A stretch of 64,000 nucleotides of DNA. It comes from Leminorella richardii (lineage in GTDB: Bacteria; Pseudomonadota; Gammaproteobacteria; Enterobacterales; Enterobacteriaceae). The position numbers were made by a program, and so were the translations under genes. Location: NCBI RefSeq assembly GCF_900478135.1, contig NZ_LS483470.1, forward strand, positions 3,775,001 to 3,839,000. The letters are read 5' to 3'. This document shows, in pieces, positions 26,178-32,662 of the stretch. Under the pieces are notes generated by a model. That model searched no databases, was not told where the DNA came from, and worked only from the letters and a program-made list of their open reading frames with translations. Positions within the stretch are counted from its first letter, which is position 1. Each line of letters opens with the position of its first letter.

Positions 26178-26894
26178 TTATACCAACCGACACAGTGAAT
26201 CCAATCGAGAAATTTCAATATGGGGTAATAAACGCGCGTCCGACACCTGCGTCAGGCTTTTATCGCGATCGTTGATCCAGCAGGCCTGAAGGCCGTGGCG
26301 CACCGCGCCAGCCACGTCGGTGGTCAGGTCGTCCCCCACATGCAGAATATACTCCGGCGCAACGTTTATCCTGCGGGCGGCGTTTAAATACATATCACCA
26401 AACGGTTTGGCTCTGCCGTCCGGCCCGGCGCGCAGCACCATTTGAAAATAGTCGCTCAGCCCAAACATTTGCGGATTAGCGTTGCCGTTAGTCACCGCCA
26501 CCAGAGGAAAGCGCGTCGCCAGCAGGCTCAGCGTAGTATGTGTAGCCTCCGGGACTTCGATGCGACTGCGCCAGTAGCTGAAGTGCTCCATGGTCAGCGC
26601 CGCACCGTCTTCGGCTTCGCTTGAACTGTAGCCGTGTGTCAGCAGTGTCGCCTCAAATGCCCGCCGTCGCCACTCGCTAACGTCGTGATAGATATCCGGC
26701 TCGCGCTCCAGAAGCTCGCTGCGAATGCGGTTAAAACCGGCCCTATCAAGCGACGCAACGCGAGGAAAATGCTGCTGCATAAACTGAATGACTTCCGTCT
26801 CCGTCCGCTCTATTACCGGGCGGTTATCGTACAGCGTGTCGTCCAAATCGAACGTCATGGCCTTAATCGGACCAAGCGGTCGGTAAATGCGCAT
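26178..26894 (-). CDS. yigB: HAD-family phosphatase YigB (FMN phosphatase type)
   Basis: The 238-residue haloacid-dehalogenase-fold hydrolase has motif I FDLDDTLYDN with both catalytic Asp residues, motif II VAVTNGN, a motif III Lys in AGPDGRAKPFGDMY and motif IV VGDDLTTDVAGA. E. coli YigB dephosphorylates FMN and some other metabolites. Its start overlaps the xerC stop, continuing the dapF-yigA-xerC-yigB string, with uvrD following on the same strand. Confidence 0.95.
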   Translation of the reverse strand: MRIYRPLGPIKAMTFDLDDTLYDNRPVIERTETEVIQFMQQHFPRVASLDRAGFNRIRSELLEREPDIYHDVSEWRRRAFEATLLTHGYSSSEAEDGAALTMEHFSYWRSRIEVPEATHTTLSLLATRFPLVAVTNGNANPQMFGLSDYFQMVLRAGPDGRAKPFGDMYLNAARRINVAPEYILHVGDDLTTDVAGAVRHGLQACWINDRDKSLTQVSDARLLPHIEISRLDSLCRLV

Positions 26895-27820
26895 CAGGAT
26901 TTCCCTCTTTTCGCTCTTGGATGAGCAGCATCATACACAGAGCTCAGGTGCTGAAAATCCAAGTGTGTATAAATCTGCGTAGTAGACAAACTGGCGTGAC
27001 CAAGCAGCTCCTGAACGGCACGCAGATCGCCGCTAGACTCCAGCATGTGGGTGGCAAAAGAGTGCCGAAGCTTGTGAGGGTGCACATGACTACTAACACC
27101 CTGCTTGACACCCCACATCGCGAAGCGCTTTTCCACACCGCGCCCGGTAATTCTACGGCCCAGCTTGGATAAAAACAGCGCGTCGTCCGACGGTTCGTAA
27201 AACTCGCGCATTGGCAGCCAGCGGTTTAGCCACTCAAGAGCAACTCGGCCAATGGGCAGCTTGCGCTCTTTATTGCCTTTACCTAACACCCGCAGTTCAC
27301 CCGCGTCCAGATTCACGTGACGGCAGTCGAGGCCAACCAGCTCAGACAGACGCAAACCGGCGCTGTACATCAGCTCCAGCATCGCTCTGTCGCGAACCGA
27401 CAGCGGATCGTTAAAGTTAATGTCCAGCAGGTGGTCAACTTCGTCGACGTCCAAGTTCTTTGGCAGGTGCCGCCCCTGCTTCGGCGCCGAAACGCCTTTT
27501 GCCGGATTGGCATCAAGCTCACCGCGGCTAACCTGCCAGTCCAGACAGCGACGCAGAGCGGACAGGCGCTGCGCGAGGCTGGAAGACTCAAGGCCGGCTC
27601 GCTTGCTGCGCGTCACTAAAGAGCGCACGCCGGCTGCGTCTAGGTTTTTCCATTCGGTAGTGCCGGAATCCACCATGAATCCCATGATGGCCTGTAGCTG
27701 GCGCTGATAGCTGAAAAGCGTGTGAGGGCTTAGCCGCCGTTCAACGCGGAGATAGCGCAGAAAGGCGTCAACCGGCTCCTGAAGCGTGGCGGGAAAAGCG
27801 CGCTCGTCGCTCCCTGTCAT
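26894..27820 (-). CDS. xerC: Site-specific tyrosine recombinase XerC
   Basis: The 308-residue protein works with XerD and FtsK at dif to resolve chromosome dimers. It has an N-terminal SAM-like core-binding domain (DAFLRYLRVERRLSPHTLFSYQRQL) and a catalytic domain with the Arg of AGLRLSELVGLD, HKLRHSFATHML, LGHASLSTTQIYTH and the nucleophilic Tyr in that last stretch. It starts inside the end of yigA (4-bp overlap), a sign of translational coupling. Confidence 0.97.
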   Translation of the reverse strand: MTGSDERAFPATLQEPVDAFLRYLRVERRLSPHTLFSYQRQLQAIMGFMVDSGTTEWKNLDAAGVRSLVTRSKRAGLESSSLAQRLSALRRCLDWQVSRGELDANPAKGVSAPKQGRHLPKNLDVDEVDHLLDINFNDPLSVRDRAMLELMYSAGLRLSELVGLDCRHVNLDAGELRVLGKGNKERKLPIGRVALEWLNRWLPMREFYEPSDDALFLSKLGRRITGRGVEKRFAMWGVKQGVSSHVHPHKLRHSFATHMLESSGDLRAVQELLGHASLSTTQIYTHLDFQHLSSVYDAAHPRAKRGKS

Positions 27821-28524
27821 TTTGGCTCAATCCAGTGCGCCAGCAGACCAGGCAGTAGCAGGCTCAGGTTTTCCAACAGCAGCGTCCCCATACCCTTTTG
27901 GTAGTGCTGAGGATCTCGGCTAATAAAGATCACCATGCCCAGATCGCCGCGCTTGCCCAGCATGGAAATCGCCACGGAGCCCACCATTTTGGCATCCGGC
28001 ATCAACAATAAAATTTCAGGGCCGTTAAGCGGACCAAGATATTGATTCTGATCGCCGAATCGCTGAATGCGCAGCGGCTCAAAAGACTGACGTGGCAGAG
28101 CCAGATGGGTAAAGTCGGAGGGAGCCTCAAGGCGCCATTTTTCGTTAAACAGGCGGAGCGTCGCGCCTACCAGCCCCAAAGAACGTGCCCATTTTTGCAG
28201 GCGGTCTAGCAAATCCTGAAGGCTGTCGGACTGCACCAAATCACACTGGAGATTAATCAGGCGATTAAACAGCGCCTCGTTAGCCGAAGCCTGTTCCATC
28301 AGCAGAGTGATCTCTTCCTCTAGCTGCTGAATGTGATTTCGCTGGCGTCCTAGCTGCCACTCCACCAGCGATACGCTGTCCCTAACGGGGTGAGGAACAC
28401 GCATCTGTTCAACCTGACGCGCGTTGCGAATAAAAAACTCCGGATTATTCAACAAATACTGGCTTACCTGCTCATCGCTTAATGCAACAAGTGTTGATTC
28501 GCCGTTTTCAGCCTGTTCGCTCAT
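27817..28524 (-). CDS. yigA: DUF484 family protein YigA
   Basis: The 235-residue cytoplasmic protein belongs to the DUF484 family, which is always found between dapF and xerC in gammaproteobacteria. After a helical N-terminus (VSQYLLNNPEFFIRN), a predicted GAF-like region spans the last 150 residues. The function is unknown. Its ATG overlaps the TGA that ends the repaired dapF frame (ATGA), which supports the view that dapF should extend to 28521. Confidence 0.95.
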   Translation of the reverse strand: MSEQAENGESTLVALSDEQVSQYLLNNPEFFIRNARQVEQMRVPHPVRDSVSLVEWQLGRQRNHIQQLEEEITLLMEQASANEALFNRLINLQCDLVQSDSLQDLLDRLQKWARSLGLVGATLRLFNEKWRLEAPSDFTHLALPRQSFEPLRIQRFGDQNQYLGPLNGPEILLLMPDAKMVGSVAISMLGKRGDLGMVIFISRDPQHYQKGMGTLLLENLSLLLPGLLAHWIEPK

Positions 28525-29344
28525 AAGTGAATAAACCCATCATAGACGTGGGTGGCTGGCCCAACCATATACAGTGGTTGCCCCGGTCCGGCCCAGCTAA
28601 TTTGCAGCTCACCGCCCGGCAGAGCAACGTTAACCCGGTTATCCAATACCCCTGAATAATGCCGACAGCTACCGCCGCACAGGCGCCGCTGCCGCATGCC
28701 TGCGTCTCACCCGCGCCGCGTTCATAAACCCGCAGGCGGATACTTCCGCGATTGAGCACCTGCATAAAGCCGACGTTCACCCGTTCAGGGAAACGCTCGT
28801 GGCTTTCCAACAGCGGCCCCAGCGTTTCTACATCGGCAGTACTGACATCATCAACCTGAATCACGCAGTGAGGGTTGCCCATCGAAACGGCGCCGCATAA
28901 CACAGTCCGTTCTTCAGCGCGGAGGATATAGGTTTTCTCCATTTTCGCTGCACGAAACGGAATATCGCCGGGCTCAAAGTTGGGAACGCCCATGTTCACC
29001 GTCACCATATCGTCTTCGCTGACGGTGAGAGTCATTCGCCCATTTTGCGTGCTAACGCGGATATCGCGACGATTAGTCAGCCCTTTCAGTCGAACAAAGC
29101 GGGCAAAGCAGCGTGCGCCGTTGCCGCACTGTGCCACTTCGCTACCGTCTGCGTTAAAAATTCGATAGTGGAAGTCCAGATCGGGGTCATAAGGCGCCTC
29201 GACGACAAGAAGCTGATCGAACCCAACGCCGCGATGGCGATCCGCCAGGCGTCGAATCAGCTCCGGCGAAAAGTAGACGTTTTGGGTTACGGCATCAACC
29301 ACCATAAAGTCGTTGCCTAAGCCGTGCATTTTGGAGAATTGCAT
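28521..29344 (-). CDS. dapF: Diaminopimelate epimerase DapF, apparent one-base frameshift near the 3' end
   Basis: DapF interconverts LL- and meso-diaminopimelate for lysine and peptidoglycan synthesis. Both catalytic cysteines are present (Cys73 in CGNGARC, Cys217 in ACGSGAC). After about codon 230 the frame as read changes to an unrelated tail (YWITGLTLLCRAV) that ends at 28508. One base added in the four-base C run at 28649-28652 (G on the coding strand) restores LDNRVNVALPGGELQISW through THVYDGFIHL. The frame then stops at 28521, giving exactly 274 residues, the E. coli length, and the usual ATGA overlap with yigA. This is either a real mutation or a homopolymer sequencing error. Confidence 0.93.
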
Positions 29345-29459
29345 CTGTTACCCCACTTGTGACGGCGAATAACGCCTCGCCGTCGCTAAAATTTCATTTG
29401 TGCCGCGCACCCGAAAAACTCAGCGTCGGCGAAGCCGCAAAAGCGCTCCGCCGAACCGC

Positions 29460-30710
29460 TTATTTGATCAGGTGTTCACCGCGCCACAGGTCCTCAAAGC
29501 GCTCACGCTCGCGAACCAGATAAACCTGACTACCGTCAACCATCACCTCTGCCGGGCGACAGCGGGTGTTATAGTTCGAGCTCATAGTAAAACCATAGGC
29601 GCCCGCGCTTCTTACTACCAGTAGATCGCCCTGATTTAGCGTAAGATCGCGCTTTTTGCCAAGGAAGTCGCTGGTTTCACACACCGGCCCGACGACGTCA
29701 TAGCTCTGGCGCTGCCCCTGAGGGTGCTCAACCACAGGGATAATTTTCATCCACGCCTCGTACAGCGCCGGACGAATCAGGTCATTCATGCCTGCATCAA
29801 CGATAGCAAAGTGATGGTCGTCCTGTGTCTTCAGATACTCTACCGTCGTGACCATAATGCCTGCGTTGGCCGCAATCGCGCGCCCGGGCTCAAAGCATAG
29901 CTCCAAATCTTTTCGATGAGCCAGCTTCGCCAGCAGAGCAGAAGCATACTCTTTAGGCTCCGGCGGCGTTTCGTCGTCGTAACGCACGCCCAGACCACCA
30001 CCCAAATCTAGATGATGGATATGAATGCCGTCTTCTTCCAGCTGATCCAGCAGCAGAAGCAGTCGGTCAGCAGCGTCCAGGAAAGGTGAAAGCTCCGTCA
30101 GCTGTGAACCGATATGGCAATCGACGCCGCGAACTTCAAGGTTCGGCATGTCGTTAGCCAGACGGTAAACGTCACGCGCCGTTTGGTAGCTGATGCCGAA
30201 TTTGTTTTCTTTCAGTCCGGTAGAAATATAGGGGTGCGTTTTCGCGTCTACGTCCGGATTGATACGCAAAGAAACGGGAGCCTTAACGCCCATTTCTCCA
30301 GCAATCTGGTTGATGCGATGAAGCTCCGGTACAGACTCAACGTTGAAGCAGCGGATCCCTACTTCTAGCGCCCGACGAATTTCCCCTTCGGATTTTGCTA
30401 CGCCGGAAAAGACTACTTTTGCTGCCTCGCCACCGGCGGCCAGCACGCGCTCAAGCTCGCCCTGAGACACAATATCAAAGCCGGACCCCAGACGCGCCAG
30501 CAGGTTTAAAAACGCCAGGTTGCTGTTCGCCTTAATCGCGTAGCAAACCAGATGAGGATGCCCCTCTAGCGCATCATCAAACGCTCGCCAGTGACGCTCG
30601 ATTGTCGCCCGGGAATAAACGTAAAGCGGTGTACCAAAGCGTTCCGCAAGCGAGGCGACCGAAACGTCTTCCGCAAACAGCTGCCCGTCTTTGTAGTTAA
30701 AGTAGTCCAT
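29460..30710 (-). CDS. lysA: Diaminopimelate decarboxylase LysA
   Basis: The 416-residue fold-type III PLP enzyme converts meso-DAP to lysine. The PLP lysine is in VCYAIKANSN, with HIGSQ, LDLGGGLGV, FEPGRAI and CETSDFLG following in the expected order. It resembles the Pseudomonas/Vibrio LysA, which also lies between the small lipoprotein gene and dapF; in E. coli lysA is elsewhere and under LysR. A 115-bp gap separates it from dapF, with no clear terminator. Confidence 0.96.
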   Translation of the reverse strand: MDYFNYKDGQLFAEDVSVASLAERFGTPLYVYSRATIERHWRAFDDALEGHPHLVCYAIKANSNLAFLNLLARLGSGFDIVSQGELERVLAAGGEAAKVVFSGVAKSEGEIRRALEVGIRCFNVESVPELHRINQIAGEMGVKAPVSLRINPDVDAKTHPYISTGLKENKFGISYQTARDVYRLANDMPNLEVRGVDCHIGSQLTELSPFLDAADRLLLLLDQLEEDGIHIHHLDLGGGLGVRYDDETPPEPKEYASALLAKLAHRKDLELCFEPGRAIAANAGIMVTTVEYLKTQDDHHFAIVDAGMNDLIRPALYEAWMKIIPVVEHPQGQRQSYDVVGPVCETSDFLGKKRDLTLNQGDLLVVRSAGAYGFTMSSNYNTRCRPAEVMVDGSQVYLVRERERFEDLWRGEHLIK

Positions 30711-30813
30711 ATGGGTTAATCCAACCTTAATTCTCGTGTCGGCCCGGCCGCGTTATGCGCCCTCCAACTTTATTACCAGTCTCCGGACGGCGTCGTCTCG
30801 GCTATCCTTACTA

Positions 30814-31017
30814 TTAGTTTACTGTCGTTCCCGTGGTGCTTGAGCTCGTATCGCCTTCGCTAACGGCCTGAGAAACGTCCCGATCGGGAATCATAATGTC
30901 CTGAGTCGGCTCGTCAGGCGGCATGTAGAGAGGCCCTTTCAGGCCGCATCCGCCAAGCCAAAGAGTCGCCAGCACGACGAGTGAGCAGCGTAACGTTTTA
31001 TTGATGCTTTTATTCAT
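30814..31017 (-). CDS. lptM: Small outer-membrane lipoprotein LptM (YifL)
   Basis: The 67-residue lipoprotein has a signal peptide with lipobox L-G-G-C (Cys24 from the ATG at 31017) followed by the family signature CGLKGPLYMPP. In E. coli LptM assists disulfide maturation of the LPS translocon LptDE. An in-frame ATG eight codons upstream (31041) is possible but would lengthen the signal peptide unusually. It precedes lysA-dapF and is divergent from cyaY. Confidence 0.9.
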   Translation of the reverse strand: MNKSINKTLRCSLVVLATLWLGGCGLKGPLYMPPDEPTQDIMIPDRDVSQAVSEGDTSSSTTGTTVN

Positions 31018-31098
31018 ATAAAAAATAAGCCTGTGATTCATTTTGTCTAGCCCTCTATAATCGCAGCTGGATCACGAAAAGCAATAGGAATTCTGATT

Positions 31099-31422
31099 AT
31101 GAACGACACTGAGTTTCATCGACTAGCCGATGCGCTTTTTCATCACGTTGAGGAATCCCTTGATAATTTTGACGGCGATGCCGACATTGATTATGAAATC
31201 AACGGTGGAGTGATGTCACTGTCTTTTGACAACGGCAGCAAAATTATCATTAATAAACAGGAAGCTATGCACCAAGTCTGGCTGGCAACCAAGAGCGGCG
31301 GCTACCACTTTGACTACCGCGATGGTCAGTGGCTGTGCGACCGCAGCGGCAGCTTGTTCTTCGTTCTTCTGTCTCAGGCGGCTACAGAGCAGGCCGGCGA
31401 GACGGTCGAAATCACTGAATAG
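31099..31422 (+). CDS. cyaY: Frataxin-like iron-binding protein CyaY
   Basis: The 107-residue bacterial frataxin binds iron and tunes IscS-dependent Fe-S cluster assembly. It has the acidic first helix (HHVEESLDNFDGDADIDYEINGG) and the beta-sheet stretches GSKIIINKQ, HQVWLATKSGGYHFDY and WLCDRSG. It is divergent from lptM. In enterobacteria it is normally directly convergent with cyaA; here a retron lies between them. Confidence 0.97.
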   Translation: MNDTEFHRLADALFHHVEESLDNFDGDADIDYEINGGVMSLSFDNGSKIIINKQEAMHQVWLATKSGGYHFDYRDGQWLCDRSGSLFFVLLSQAATEQAGETVEITE

Positions 31423-31453
31423 CAGACACAAATAGTCATCTATTGCTGTCCAG

Positions 31454-31462
31454 TGTTATGAT
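31454..31462 (+). promoter_or_regulatory. Extended -10 promoter of the retron
   Basis: TGTTATGAT combines an extended -10 TGn with TATGAT (31457-31462); no good -35 is visible, which fits an extended -10 promoter. The predicted start, about 7 nt downstream, coincides with the first base of the a1 repeat at 31469. Confidence 0.6.
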
Positions 31463-31468
31463 TTTTTT

Positions 31469-31663
31469 GTCTGCGGAGACAATAGCGTTTTCAGGCGCAT
31501 TGTCCTGAACGGATCGGCGAGTCGCCGATCTGGCACGAGCAGTTTGGCCACAAGGCCCTAAGTCATTCCAAAGTACCTCAGCACGCTCTGCGTGCGACGC
31601 GCTAACGCGCTGAGTACGTTTTCACGCCTTAGGGATCGGCTTTATCGTATTGTCGCCGCAGAC
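31469..31663 (+). ncRNA. Retron msr-msd non-coding RNA
   Basis: The a1 repeat GTCTGCGGAGACAAT (31469-31483) pairs with a2 ATTGTCGCCGCAGAC (31649-31663): 15 positions with a single A-G mismatch. Directly after a1 comes AGC, giving a candidate branching guanosine at 31485. Next come msr-like hairpins TTCAGG/CCTGAA (31490-31509) and GATCGGCG/CGCCGATC (31512-31530), and a small GGCC/GGCC stem (31546-31557). The msd would be the long hairpin closed by CCCTAAG (31556-31562) and CTTAGGG (31628-31634), with an inner GTACCTCAGC/GCTGAGTAC stem. The layout follows known retrons; the folding was done by eye. Confidence 0.85.
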
Positions 31664-31699
31664 GCCTTCTTTAAGCATCAATGGGACAAGGAACCGACA

Positions 31700-32662
31700 T
31701 TGGACGCGACCCGTGCCTGCCTGCTAGCGCTAGAGTTAATTGGCCGCTCCGACTGGAGTGCAGACAGAGAAATTCGCTGCCTGTATGCCCTCAGCAACCG
31801 CAGCGAGCGCCACTATCGCAAAATCGTTCTGACTAAGCGCGACGGCGGTTCTCGCGTTTTACACGCCCCCGGTTTTCTGCTGAAAACCGTGCAGCGCAAC
31901 GTCGTTAAAAACGTCCTTTCTCACTTTCCCGTTTCCCCTTTTGCCACTGCTTACAGGCCGGGGAGCTCAACGCTTTGCAATGCCTCTCCTCACGTAGGGC
32001 GCAAGCAAATTTTAAAGCTCGATATCGAAAAGTTCTTCGACAACATCCGGTTTACTCAGGTTTATCGCCTATTCAACAAAACCGAACTGCCTGCGGGAGC
32101 CGTAACGCTGTTAACCCATCTTTGCTGCTACCGTGACGCCTTGCCACAGGGCGCTCCCACGTCGCCTGCGTTATCAAACCTCATCATGGCGCGCTTTGAC
32201 GACCTGCTGGGAATCTGGTGCAAAGAGAGGGACATCGCCTACACTCGCTACTGCGACGACATGACGTTTTCTGGTGACTTTGACGCTCACCAAGTAACCA
32301 ATAAAGTCCGCGGGCTGCTTAACGACATGGGGTTTACGCTTAACTCTCGCAAAAGCCGCCGGATCGCCCGAGGTAGCCAGCAGACAGTAACCGGCATCGT
32401 CGTTAACCACCGACCACAGCTTCCCTCTGAGTTTCGCCGGGCGCTTCGACAAGAGGTTTATTTTTGTCAGAAGTTCGGCATCGCCTCTCATCTAGAGCGA
32501 ATTGGCTCATCTGAAACGCCGCTGCGCTATCTGCAATCGCTGCTGGGAAAAATCGCCTATCTCTTGCAGATAAATCCTGACGATGCTGAATTTCAAAGGG
32601 CAAAAGCCGCAATTGGTCAGTTGCTCAAAGCAGAAACGAGTTTATCTTACCGCGCGGATTAA
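31700..32662 (+). CDS. Retron reverse transcriptase
   Basis: From a TTG at 31700 the protein has 320 residues, the typical size of a retron RT. It shows the retron-specific region X motif NASPH (94-98) and region Y VTG (230-232). The palm motifs are LDIEKFFD with the first catalytic Asp (about 108), LPQGAPTSPALSN (148-160) and YCDD (184-187), where Cys replaces the common Ala of YADD. The frame is open back to a GTG at 31592, but that codon lies inside the msd hairpin; TTG 31700 has a good ribosome site (AAGGA, 7-nt spacing) just past a2. No accessory gene is present: the RT stop overlaps the convergent cyaA stop by 4 bp. Confidence 0.95.
   Translation: MDATRACLLALELIGRSDWSADREIRCLYALSNRSERHYRKIVLTKRDGGSRVLHAPGFLLKTVQRNVVKNVLSHFPVSPFATAYRPGSSTLCNASPHVGRKQILKLDIEKFFDNIRFTQVYRLFNKTELPAGAVTLLTHLCCYRDALPQGAPTSPALSNLIMARFDDLLGIWCKERDIAYTRYCDDMTFSGDFDAHQVTNKVRGLLNDMGFTLNSRKSRRIARGSQQTVTGIVVNHRPQLPSEFRRALRQEVYFCQKFGIASHLERIGSSETPLRYLQSLLGKIAYLLQINPDDAEFQRAKAAIGQLLKAETSLSYRAD

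Noticed and set aside
31592..31699. N-terminal extension of the retron RT from GTG 31592
   Set aside because: It lies inside the msd hairpin and the a2 repeat, has no ribosome site, and makes the RT 36 residues longer than typical retron RTs.
31700..32662. The RT as part of a group II intron or a diversity-generating retroelement
   Set aside because: No maturase or endonuclease domain, no intron RNA domain V-like hairpin and no template/variable repeat pair was seen, while retron-specific NAxxH and VTG motifs are present.
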